Origin: SPDF01 sp963812085
GTDB lineage: Bacteria > Gemmatimonadota > Gemmatimonadetes > Gemmatimonadales > GWC2-71-9
Reading direction: 5' to 3'
NCBI GenBank assembly: GCA_963812085.1
Contig: CAWETL010000009.1
Span: 186,001-250,000, forward strand
Length of the DNA: 64,000 nt
Shown here: piece after piece, positions 17,618-25,254 of the stretch
Layout of the letters: each line of letters opens with the position of its first letter
How positions within the stretch are numbered: position 1 is the first letter of the stretch
The notes under the pieces: model-generated
What the model saw: the letters and a program-made list of their open reading frames with translations, nothing else
Database searches by the model: none
Told to the model about the DNA's origin: nothing
Position numbers and translations under genes: made by a program

Positions 17618-17649
17618 ACCCCGCCCAGGCCGTTCGGCCCAAGCGGGGT
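17618..17649 (-). terminator. Terminator of tRNA-Ile
   Basis: Read on the minus strand, ACCCCGC (17649-17643) pairs with GCGGGGT (17624-17618). An inner GGCC hairpin lies between them, and TTGTGCTTG follows. It lies 18 bases past the tRNA 3' end. Confidence 0.6.
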
Positions 17650-17666
17650 CAGCAGTTGCGGATCAG

Positions 17667-17740
<74 letters not shown>

Positions 17741-17777
17741 CGGCGGGCTGCCACGCTGGCCGGCCCGGGGAGGCGGT

Positions 17778-17806
17778 AGGATAACGGCCGCGCCGGGCCT
17801 GCGCAA
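17778..17806 (-). promoter_or_regulatory. Promoter of tRNA-Ile
   Basis: On the minus strand TTGCGC (17806-17801) is followed by a 17-bp spacer and TATCCT (17783-17778), 37 bases before the tRNA 5' end. Confidence 0.5.
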
Positions 17807-17824
17807 CGGCGCGGGCCCTCGGCG

Positions 17825-18097
17825 CTATTCGTCCCAGTCGGCGCGCTTGCGGCGCGGCGGGCCGTCCTCGTCGTCCTCGACGTCGAATTCCTCGTCGTCG
17901 ACGTCGTCCTCGTCCTTCTCCTCGTCGTCGAGGTCCTCGTCGTCGAGGTCGTCCTCGTCGTCGGTATCGTCAAAGCTGAAGCCGTCGTCCTCAAATTCGT
18001 CGGCGTCCTCGTCAAAGCGCCGCCGCATCGTCACGGCCGGCGTCGACGTCTCCCAGGCCAACATAGCGCCCTCCGGCAAGAAGAGATTCTGGTTCAT
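17825..18097 (-). CDS. Small, extremely acidic hypothetical protein
   Basis: 90 residues. After an ordinary N-terminus (MNQNLFLPEGAMLAWETSTP) the sequence turns into a stretch of roughly 50 residues that is mostly Asp and Glu (for example DDTDDEDDLDDEDLDDEEKDE). It ends in a short basic patch (PPRRKRADWDE). A second in-frame ATG at 18028 would give just the acidic part. I know no function. Such polyacidic tails can mimic nucleic acid, bind basic proteins or bind divalent cations. It starts 10 bases after the typA stop with no ribosome site, so it is probably translated together with typA. The GAC/GAG-rich DNA makes a tandem-like pattern that should not be read as a repeat array. Confidence 0.6.
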   Translation of the reverse strand: MNQNLFLPEGAMLAWETSTPAVTMRRRFDEDADEFEDDGFSFDDTDDEDDLDDEDLDDEEKDEDDVDDEEFDVEDDEDGPPRRKRADWDE

Positions 18098-18107
18098 CGT
18101 GATGCGA

Positions 18108-19970
18108 CTACGACGCGTCCGCGACCCGGCTGGCCCGGGATGCCCGCTTGCGGTCGATGGCCGAAAGCGCCCGCTTGCGAAGCCGGATCGTCTTCGGCGT
18201 GACTTCGATGAGCTCGTCTTCCTCGATGTACTCGAGCCCGTATTCCAGCGTGATCGCGCGCGGCGGCTCGAGGATGATGTTGTCGTCCGTCGCCGTCGTG
18301 CGCATGTTCGACAGCTTCTTTTCCTTCGTCACGTTCACGTCGAGGTCGCCGGGCCGGCTGTTCTCGCCCGCGATCAGCCCCTCGTACACCTGGTCGCTCG
18401 GCGCCACGAACATCTGCGCCCGCTCCTGCAGGTTCCCCAGCGCGAACGCCACCACCGTGCCCTCGCGATCCGCCACCAGCACGCCCCGCTTGCGGCCCGC
18501 CAGCGGACCGGCCCACGGCCCGTAATCCAGGAACCGGTGGTGGATGATCCCCGTGCCGCGGGTGTCGGTCAGGAACTCCGACCGGTACCCGAAGAGGCCG
18601 CGGGCCGGGATCCGGAACATCATCCGGACCATGCCCTGCCCCGGGTTCTTCATTTCGAGCATTTCGCTCCGGCGCGGCCCGAGCTTTTCGATGACGGCGC
18701 CCAGGTACTCCTCGGGGACGTCGATCATCAGCTCCTCGTACGGCTCCAGCCGCTCGCCGTTCGGCCCCACCTTGGTGATGACCCGCGGCCGCGACACCTG
18801 GAACTCGAACCCCTCGCGCCGCATCGTCTCCATCAGGATGGCCAGGTGGAGCTCGCCTCGGCCCGAGACGGTGTGCGTGTCGGGGCTCTCGGTCGGCTCG
18901 ACCTTGAGCGCCACGTTGCGCTCGAGTTCCTTGAAGAGCCGGTCCCGTACCTGGCGGCTGGTGACGTACTTGCCCTCGCGCCCCGCGAACGGGCTGTTGT
19001 TGACGATGAAGTCCACTGAGATTGTGGGCTCCTCGACCGCGATGCCTTCCATCCGCTCGGGCACGTCCACCGCCGTCACCGTCCGGCCGATCTCGATGCC
19101 CTCCAGCCCGGCCAGGACCACGATGTCGCCGGCGGTGGCTTCCTGGACTTCCACCTTATGCAGCCCGTCGAAGGTGTAGAGCTTGGTGATACGGCTCTTT
19201 TCCACCGCTTCCTCCGGGCCCACCATCCCGGGCGCGCCGATCGGCAGCAGGGCCACCTGGTCGCCCACCTTGAGCGTGCCCCGCTCGATCCGGCCGATCC
19301 CCATCCGCCCGAGGAAGGTCGAGAAGTCGAGCGTGGAAATCAGCATCTGGAACGGCCCGCTCGCCTCGCTGGCCGGCGGCGGCACGTAGTCCAGGATCGA
19401 CTGGAAGAGCGGCGCCAGGTCCGGCCCCGGCTTGTCCAGCTCCGTGGTGGCCGTGCCGTGCCGGCTCGAGGTGTACAGGAACGGCGCGTCCAGCTGCTCG
19501 TGGCTGGCCTCGAGATCGATGAACAGACCCAGCACTTCGTCGTGCACCCGCATCGGCTCGGCGTCGGGCCGGTCGATCTTGTTGATGGCCACGATCGGCC
19601 GGAGGCCCAGCGCCAGCGCCTTCCGGGTCACGAACCGGGTCTGGGGCATCGGCCCCTCGGCCGCGTCCACCAGGATCAGCACGCCGTCCACCATCCGCAG
19701 GATGCGCTCGACCTCGCCCCCGAAGTCCGAGTGGCCGGGGGTGTCCACGATGTTGATCTTGACGCCATGCCACCGCACGGCCGTGTTCTTGGCCAGGATG
19801 GTGATGCCCCGTTCGCGCTCCAGCGGGTTCGAATCCATGACGCGCTCGTCCACCTGCTGGTTGGCCCGGAAGGCCCCCGCCTGGCGGAGCATCTGGTCGA
19901 CCAGCGTGGTCTTCCCGTGGTCGACGTGCGCGATGATCGCGATGTTGCGAATCTGTTCAGTTCCAGCCAT
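18108..19970 (-). CDS. typA: Translational GTPase TypA/BipA
   Basis: 620 residues from ATG 19970, preferred because the protein then begins MAGTEQIRNIAIIAHVDHGKT as in other TypA proteins. An in-frame GTG lies 12 bases earlier. G-motifs: AHVDHGKT at ~14-21, RGITI, DTPGHSDFGG and NKIDR. After the EF-Tu-like domains come the EF-G III/V-like domains and the TypA-specific C-terminus (ending LRKRALSAIDRKRASRA). TypA is a ribosome-associated GTPase involved in 50S assembly and stress adaptation. A small acidic gene follows 10 bases downstream. Confidence 0.96.
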   Translation of the reverse strand: MAGTEQIRNIAIIAHVDHGKTTLVDQMLRQAGAFRANQQVDERVMDSNPLERERGITILAKNTAVRWHGVKINIVDTPGHSDFGGEVERILRMVDGVLILVDAAEGPMPQTRFVTRKALALGLRPIVAINKIDRPDAEPMRVHDEVLGLFIDLEASHEQLDAPFLYTSSRHGTATTELDKPGPDLAPLFQSILDYVPPPASEASGPFQMLISTLDFSTFLGRMGIGRIERGTLKVGDQVALLPIGAPGMVGPEEAVEKSRITKLYTFDGLHKVEVQEATAGDIVVLAGLEGIEIGRTVTAVDVPERMEGIAVEEPTISVDFIVNNSPFAGREGKYVTSRQVRDRLFKELERNVALKVEPTESPDTHTVSGRGELHLAILMETMRREGFEFQVSRPRVITKVGPNGERLEPYEELMIDVPEEYLGAVIEKLGPRRSEMLEMKNPGQGMVRMMFRIPARGLFGYRSEFLTDTRGTGIIHHRFLDYGPWAGPLAGRKRGVLVADREGTVVAFALGNLQERAQMFVAPSDQVYEGLIAGENSRPGDLDVNVTKEKKLSNMRTTATDDNIILEPPRAITLEYGLEYIEEDELIEVTPKTIRLRKRALSAIDRKRASRASRVADAS

Positions 19971-20028
19971 GGGCCCCTGCACTCCATACGTGACATCCCA
20001 GCCGCCCCACCCCCTCCCAACGGCGGCA

Positions 20029-20057
20029 TATATAGTGGACTACCGGGGCCGGAGCAA
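20029..20057 (-). promoter_or_regulatory. Promoter of typA
   Basis: On the minus strand TTGCTC (20057-20052), a 17-bp spacer and TATATA (20034-20029) precede the typA start by about 58 bases. Confidence 0.5.
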
Positions 20058-20115
20058 TGGCACGGGAGCCCTGCGCCCGGGGGCCCGCCGCCTCGCGGGG
20101 CCGCGGGGCGGTGAC

Positions 20116-20121
20116 TAGCTT
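20116..20121 (+). promoter_or_regulatory. -10 box for leaderless transcription
   Basis: TAGCTT lies exactly six bases before ATG 20128, with no Shine-Dalgarno in between. If it is a -10 box, transcription would begin at or next to the start codon. No -35 is evident. Confidence 0.4.
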
Positions 20122-20127
20122 CACCCC

Positions 20128-21459
20128 ATGGATCCAGCCCCCGCCCCGGCGATCGGCACCGGCCTCCTCGCCGTCGTCCTCCTGGTGCTCGCCAACGCCT
20201 TCTTCGTGGCGGCCGAATTCGCCCTGGTCGGGGCCCGGCGGACCCGCCTGGACGAGATGGCCCAGGCCGGGGACGGCAAGGCGGTCCTGGCCCGCCGGGC
20301 GCTCCGGTCGCTGGACCGCTACATCTCGGCCACCCAGCTCGGCATCACCTTGGCCTCCCTCGGCCTCGGCTGGATCGGGAAGCCCGCCCTGGCCGGGCTC
20401 CTCGACGGGGCTTTCGCCTTCCTCCCGGCCGGCGCCGCGGCATGGACCACCCACGCCGTGGCGGGCGCCACCGCCTTCGCCATCATTACCGCCCTCCACA
20501 TCGTCCTCGGCGAGCTGGTGCCGAAGTCGCTGGCCCTGCTCTACCCCGAGGACATCAGCCGCTGGGTGGCGGGGCCGCTCATCGGCTTCGGCTGGCTCAT
20601 GGCGGGCCCGATCGCGCTCCTCAACGGCGCGGCCAACGGGCTCCTCCGCCTCGGCAAGATCCACCCCCGCGGCGACCACGAGCGGCTGCACTCCCCGGAA
20701 GAGATCCGCATGCTGGTGGAGCAGAGCCAGGAGGGGGGCTCGCTCGAGGACCAGGACGCCCGGCTCCTCGAAGGGGTGTTCGAGTTCAGCGAGAAGACCG
20801 CGGAAGAGGTGATGACGCCCCGGACGCAGATGATCGCACTCGCGGCCGACCTGCTCGTCACCGAGGCCGCCGACATCATCGCCAGCGCGGGGCGCTCCCG
20901 CTATCCGGTCTACGAGTCCGGGCTCGACGAGATCACCGGCGTCGCGCTCGCCAAGGACGTCCTCCGCGCCCTCCGCTCCAACCCGTCGGCGACCGTCGGG
21001 AGCATCCGCCGCGATCCGCTCTTCGTGCCGGGCACCCGGGAAGTCGAGGACGTCCTGGCCGACATGAAGCGGCTCAAGACGCACCTGGCGGTGGTGCTCG
21101 ACGAGTACGGGGGGACGGCAGGGCTGGTGACGATGGAGGACCTGCTGGAGGAGATCGTCGGGCCGATCTACGACGAGCACGACCGCCCCGAATCGGCGCC
21201 CGCCCCCGCGGGCGAGGCGCCGGTGCTCGACGGCTCGATGACCCTCTCGGACTTCAACGCAGCCTGGACGATGGAACTCGACGACCGGGACTACACCACG
21301 CTGGGCGGATTCCTGTTCGGGCAGCTCGGCCGGCTGCCGCGCGTCGGCGACCGGGTCGTGGTCGGCACGCGAACCTTCGAGATCGCGTCGATGGAGGGCA
21401 GAAGGGTGAAGGAGGTGCGGATGACGACGACCGAACAGAGAAAAGCGAAAGGGACTTAG
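20128..21459 (+). CDS. CNNM/TlyC-family membrane protein with CBS pair
   Basis: 443 residues. An N-terminal DUF21 transmembrane domain (~10-190; LLVLANAFFVAAEFALVGARRTR, then ATQLGITLASLGLGWIGKPAL and HIVLGELVPKS) is followed by two CBS motifs (~215-340; VMTPRTQMI, SRYPVYE, HLAVVLDEYGGTAGLVTMEDLLEEIVG). A C-terminal CorC/HlyC transporter-associated domain ends the protein (~350-430; LDGSMTLSDFNAAW). Homologues are annotated as hemolysin-like, but related CNNM/CorC proteins act in Mg2+/Co2+ or Na+ transport. It is an inner-membrane protein whose cytoplasmic CBS pair probably binds a nucleotide. It converges on pdxA. Confidence 0.9.
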   Translation: MDPAPAPAIGTGLLAVVLLVLANAFFVAAEFALVGARRTRLDEMAQAGDGKAVLARRALRSLDRYISATQLGITLASLGLGWIGKPALAGLLDGAFAFLPAGAAAWTTHAVAGATAFAIITALHIVLGELVPKSLALLYPEDISRWVAGPLIGFGWLMAGPIALLNGAANGLLRLGKIHPRGDHERLHSPEEIRMLVEQSQEGGSLEDQDARLLEGVFEFSEKTAEEVMTPRTQMIALAADLLVTEAADIIASAGRSRYPVYESGLDEITGVALAKDVLRALRSNPSATVGSIRRDPLFVPGTREVEDVLADMKRLKTHLAVVLDEYGGTAGLVTMEDLLEEIVGPIYDEHDRPESAPAPAGEAPVLDGSMTLSDFNAAWTMELDDRDYTTLGGFLFGQLGRLPRVGDRVVVGTRTFEIASMEGRRVKEVRMTTTEQRKAKGT

Positions 21460-21504
21460 GGACTTGGAGGGGCGAAAAGAGCGAGGAGAAGGGAGGCGAA
21501 GTCC

Positions 21505-22440
21505 CTAGCCCGCTGTCGCCTTCCTTCGTTTTCCAGCGAGCTCCACCGCGAGTTGCAAGGCCGCCCGCATGCTCGACGGATCCGCCGTCCCGGTGCCGGC
21601 GATGTCGAACGCCGTCCCGTGGTCCGGGCTGGTGCGCGGGAAGGGCAGGCCCAGCGTCACGTTCACCGCCTTGCCGAACGACGCCACCTTGATGGCCGTC
21701 ATCCCCACGTCGTGATAGGGCGCCAGCACGGCGTCGAACTCCCCCCGGATGGCCCGCACGAACACGGTGTCCGCCGGCAACGGCCCGCGTGCGCCGAGCG
21801 CGGCGGCCGCCGGCCGGAGCACCCGGTCGTCTTCGTCGCCGAAGAGCCCGCCCTCGCCGGCGTGCGGATTGAGGGCGCAGAGCGCCAGCCGGGGCGCCGC
21901 GATCCCGAACCAGTCCCGCAGCGCGGCGAGGGTGACCCGGCCGGTGCGAACGATCCGGTCCTGCGTGACCAGCGCGGGCACGTCGCGCAGCGCCACGTGC
22001 GTGGTGACGAGCACCACGCGGAGGCGGTCGGAGGCGAGCATCATCGCCACGTCCACCCCGCCGGCCAGGTCGGCAAGCCACTCGGTGTGGCCGGGCCAGC
22101 GGAATCCCGCCTGGTGGAGCGCGTGTTTCTCGATCGGCGCCGTGACGATCGCGTCCACCGCGCCGGCCAAGGCCATCGCCGCGGCGCGCTCGATGGCATG
22201 CCCGGCGATGCGGCCCGCCTGCATGGCGCGCGAAGGGCCCGGGGCGGCGGGGATGCCTTCCCCGAGCCCCAGGCCCCAGGATCCGATCGCGATCCGGTGA
22301 TCGGCCTTCACCGCGCGAACCTGCTCCTCCGCCCCGACCACCGTGATCTCGGCATCCAGCGGGGCGTCCAGCGCCCGGGCCGCGACTTCCGGCCCGATCC
22401 CGCGTGGATCGCCGAGCGTCACGGCGATCCGCGGTTTCAC
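21505..22440 (-). CDS. pdxA: 4-hydroxythreonine-4-phosphate dehydrogenase
   Basis: 311 residues, GTG start, overlapping the surA-like stop by four bases. PdxA hallmarks are VTLGDPRGIGPEV, TAPIEKHALHQAGF..GHTE, LVTTHVALRDVP, CALNPHAGEGG and APYHDVGMTAIKV, with the metal-ligand His residues and Asp. It oxidises 4-phosphohydroxy-L-threonine in the DXP-dependent pathway to pyridoxal phosphate. It is the last gene of the long minus-strand run that begins with the DUF58 gene. The arrangement surA-pdxA is also known in proteobacteria. Confidence 0.95.
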   Translation of the reverse strand: MKPRIAVTLGDPRGIGPEVAARALDAPLDAEITVVGAEEQVRAVKADHRIAIGSWGLGLGEGIPAAPGPSRAMQAGRIAGHAIERAAAMALAGAVDAIVTAPIEKHALHQAGFRWPGHTEWLADLAGGVDVAMMLASDRLRVVLVTTHVALRDVPALVTQDRIVRTGRVTLAALRDWFGIAAPRLALCALNPHAGEGGLFGDEDDRVLRPAAAALGARGPLPADTVFVRAIRGEFDAVLAPYHDVGMTAIKVASFGKAVNVTLGLPFPRTSPDHGTAFDIAGTGTADPSSMRAALQLAVELAGKRRKATAG

Positions 22441-23750
22441 AGTCCGCGCACGTCCACGTAGGAGGACTGGCGCAGCTGCTGCACGTAGCGCTCCTCGGCC
22501 AGCTGCTTCGTGAGCAGGTTGCGGATCATCTCGCGCACGTCCTCGAAGGACACGATCCCCTCCGCCGACCGGCCCGTCACGTAGGCCACCGCGTACTTGC
22601 TGCGGTTGTTCGGGGCGTCCAGCACGAAGACCGGCGTGACCGTGCCGGAGTCCGCGTTGGCCAGCACCTTCTGGTAGGCCGGCGGCAGCTGGGTCACGGC
22701 TGCCTGGGTGGCCTCCCGCTCCTCCGACTGGTCGTGGTCCGCCTGCTGGAGGGAGTCGAACGGGGCCCCGGCCTTGAGGGCTTGCATCACCGTGTCGGCC
22801 CGCGCCTGCGCGGCGGCGGCGTCCGCCGCCGTGACCTCCGGCATGATCAGGATGTGCCGGACGTCGATTTCCGCGGGCTGCGCCCGCTGGACCTGGATGA
22901 TGTGATAGCCGAACGGGCTCTCGACCGGCCGCGAAATGACCCCGGGCTTGAGCTGGAAGGCCACCTTCTCGAATTCGGGGGCCAGCGGCGGCCCGCGGCG
23001 GAGCCAGCCGAGTTCGCCGCCCTGCTCCCGCGAGCCCGGGTCCTGCGAAAACCGGCGGGCGGCGGTCGCGAAGTCGGCCCCTTCCTTGAGCGCGGCATAG
23101 ATCGAGTCGGCCAGCGCGAGCGCCTTGGCCTTGGCGGCGGAGTCGGGGCGTGGCCCGATCACGATCTGCTTGAACGAAATCGTGGCCGGCCGCTTGCCCA
23201 TCCGCGCCTTGTTGGCCTCGTAGAAGTCCCGCATCTGCTGTTCGGTGGGCGTCACCGGCTTGATCTTGCCCTGGTCCCGCAGCGACTCCATGAGCTTCTG
23301 CTGCAGCATCGTCTCCCGCTGCTGGTCCATGAGCCAGCGGCGGTACTCCTCCGGCGTCCCGAATCCCGCCTTCCGGAGTTCGTTCCGGTAGTCCACCTCG
23401 CTGGTGAACCCGGCGCGGACCTTCTTGACCTGCGCGTCCACCGCCGTGGCCACCTCCTGGTCCGTGACCTTGATGGCCGTGTCCCGGAGCGCCTGCTGGA
23501 CCACCAGCTGCTTGTTGATCAGGTCGTTCAGGATCTCCATCCGCAGGGCGTGCATGGCGGCGGAATCATTGACCGGCACCGGCGTGCCCTGGGCCTGCCG
23601 GGCAAAGAGATCCTCGTCCACCTGGGACGCCAGCACTGGCCTGTTGCCGACGACGGCCACGACGCGGTCCACCACCACGGTCTGCCCCTGGGCGGCCGCT
23701 CGCGCGGTCGCCCCGAGGAGACAGGCCAGGAGGAGGACGCCGCTCCGCAT
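22437..23750 (-). CDS. surA: Periplasmic peptidyl-prolyl isomerase SurA-like
   Basis: 437 residues with a Sec signal (LLLACLLGATARAAAQ). The N-terminal SurA chaperone region (~25-170) begins VDRVVAVVGNRPVLASQVDEDL. It is followed by two parvulin domains (~180-285 and ~290-390). The first contains SFKQIVIGPRPDSAAKAK and GYHIIQVQ; the second contains DVRHILIMPEV but is less complete. SurA escorts unfolded beta-barrel proteins across the periplasm. The start codon overlaps the stop of the parvulin lipoprotein gene (TAATG), and its own stop overlaps pdxA. Translational coupling is therefore likely. Confidence 0.9.
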   Translation of the reverse strand: MRSGVLLLACLLGATARAAAQGQTVVVDRVVAVVGNRPVLASQVDEDLFARQAQGTPVPVNDSAAMHALRMEILNDLINKQLVVQQALRDTAIKVTDQEVATAVDAQVKKVRAGFTSEVDYRNELRKAGFGTPEEYRRWLMDQQRETMLQQKLMESLRDQGKIKPVTPTEQQMRDFYEANKARMGKRPATISFKQIVIGPRPDSAAKAKALALADSIYAALKEGADFATAARRFSQDPGSREQGGELGWLRRGPPLAPEFEKVAFQLKPGVISRPVESPFGYHIIQVQRAQPAEIDVRHILIMPEVTAADAAAAQARADTVMQALKAGAPFDSLQQADHDQSEEREATQAAVTQLPPAYQKVLANADSGTVTPVFVLDAPNNRSKYAVAYVTGRSAEGIVSFEDVREMIRNLLTKQLAEERYVQQLRQSSYVDVRGL

Positions 23751-25219
23751 TACGGCTTCGAGGGAGGCGGACCAGCCGCCGGCGGGCCGCCGACGGGCGG
23801 CGGGCCTGCCGCCGGCTGGACCGCTCCGGGCGGAGCCGCCTGGGCCCCGCCTGCCCCAGCCCCCATGCCGGACTTCGCCGCTTCGGCCGCTGCCAGGTCG
23901 ACCGCGCGGGTGATGCCGGCGGGGCTGATCTTGGCGTGTTCACGATCCTGCAGGAGCTGGCCGAGGGCGCCCGGCAGCGGACGGAGCCGCGCCTGCTGCG
24001 CGAACACGCGGCCGAAGAAATCGTCCACGCGCAGCTGGGCCACCTTCTCCCGCTCGGCCACCGGGGTGCTGGAATCGGTGACGTCGGCGCCGAGTCCGAC
24101 CGTCAGCTTGAGCGTGTCGACCGTCGCGTTGTAGGTCGCCACCATCGCGTTCCACTGGTCCGGCGGCAGGGTGATCCCGGCCGAGTCGGCCTGGTGCAGG
24201 AGGATCTGGTTGGTGGCGAGCGCCCGGGCGAACTGGCCGAGCTGCGTGTCGGTGGCCTCCTTGACCTGCGCTGAGAACTGCGGCGGGAGCGCGGAGAGCC
24301 AGCGGAGATACTCCTCGACCGTCAGCCCGCCGCCGTTGTAGGTCGCGAGCTTCTTGCCCGACTTCCGCATCCCGCTCTTGTCGGCCAGCGAGGAGCGCAT
24401 GAGCGCCGGCGCCTTCTCCGAAATCTTCAGGTCGTACCGGACGCCGAGGCTGTCCATGTACAGGCTGTCGAGGCGGCGGGTGGCGTCCTGCGTCAGGTAG
24501 GCGAGGATCCGTTCGCGGGACTCGTCCATCGTCGGGCGCCGGATGATGTGGTAGCCGAACGGGGTCTCGACGATGCCGCTCATCTGGCCCGGGGCGAGGC
24601 GCCAGGCGGCGGAGTCGAACGCCGTGACGTAGGCCCCCTTCTTCGCCGGCGGCAGCCAGCCGCCGTCGCGGGCGCTGCCCTGGTCGCCGGAGAGCTTGGA
24701 GGCCAGGAGGCTGAAGTTCGCGCCCTGCTGCAGCTGCGCGAGGGTGAGCTGGGCGGTCTTCTTCGCCTTGGCGCGGTCTTCCGCCGGCGCGGTGGCCTGC
24801 ACCGAGAAGAGGATATGCTGGAGCACCCGGACGGTGTCCGCCAGGTAGGTGCTGTCGGCGAGGCCGGTCGGGGGCTTGGAGCGGCGCGCGGCCAGCGTGT
24901 CGTACCAGACCGCGCCCTTGGCCTCCGCCACCTGGGGCCAGAGCACCTCGGCCACCGTGGCCGAGTCCGTCTTCAGGTCGCCCCGGGCCACCGCCTGGGC
25001 GAACACCGTGTAGTCCACCCACACCCCGGCGATGAATTCCGCGGTCTCGGCGTTCATCTGGGCGCCCTTGGCCTTGCCCATCATCCCGGCCAGCTGCTCG
25101 GCCGTCAGGGTCTGGCCGGCCGCCGAGGCGGCCACGTCTGCGTGGGCCGAAAAGAGATCACCGAAACTCGAGCAGCCCGCGAGTCCGAGCACCCCGGCCA
25201 CCAGCAAAATCCTGCGCAT
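23750..25219 (-). CDS. Parvulin-type PPIase lipoprotein
   Basis: 489 residues from ATG 25219, with GGAG six bases upstream. A lipoprotein signal opens it (RILLVAGVLGLAGC). A SurA/PrsA-like helical region and one parvulin domain (~135-240; VLQHILFSVQATAPAEDRAKAKK, SARDGGWLPP, GYHIIRRP) follow. Next come a helical region and a C-terminal tail rich in Gly, Ala and Pro (~450-489). The layout suggests a membrane-anchored folding factor akin to PrsA or PpiD, working with the SurA-like protein encoded immediately downstream. The exact subfamily is not determined. Confidence 0.85.
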   Translation of the reverse strand: MRRILLVAGVLGLAGCSSFGDLFSAHADVAASAAGQTLTAEQLAGMMGKAKGAQMNAETAEFIAGVWVDYTVFAQAVARGDLKTDSATVAEVLWPQVAEAKGAVWYDTLAARRSKPPTGLADSTYLADTVRVLQHILFSVQATAPAEDRAKAKKTAQLTLAQLQQGANFSLLASKLSGDQGSARDGGWLPPAKKGAYVTAFDSAAWRLAPGQMSGIVETPFGYHIIRRPTMDESRERILAYLTQDATRRLDSLYMDSLGVRYDLKISEKAPALMRSSLADKSGMRKSGKKLATYNGGGLTVEEYLRWLSALPPQFSAQVKEATDTQLGQFARALATNQILLHQADSAGITLPPDQWNAMVATYNATVDTLKLTVGLGADVTDSSTPVAEREKVAQLRVDDFFGRVFAQQARLRPLPGALGQLLQDREHAKISPAGITRAVDLAAAEAAKSGMGAGAGGAQAAPPGAVQPAAGPPPVGGPPAAGPPPSKP

Positions 25220-25254
25220 GAAATCTCCAGTTGGAATAAGGTCACCAGGGGCCG

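Noticed and set aside
17880..18010. GAC/GAG-rich near-repeat that could pass for a tandem repeat
   Set aside because: It is the codon pattern of a polyacidic protein, with no fixed unit length or spacer.
21457..21507. Inverted repeat TAGGGACTT/AAGTCCCTA between TlyC-like and pdxA genes
   Set aside because: The loop is 33 nt and no T-tract follows, so a terminator call is too weak.
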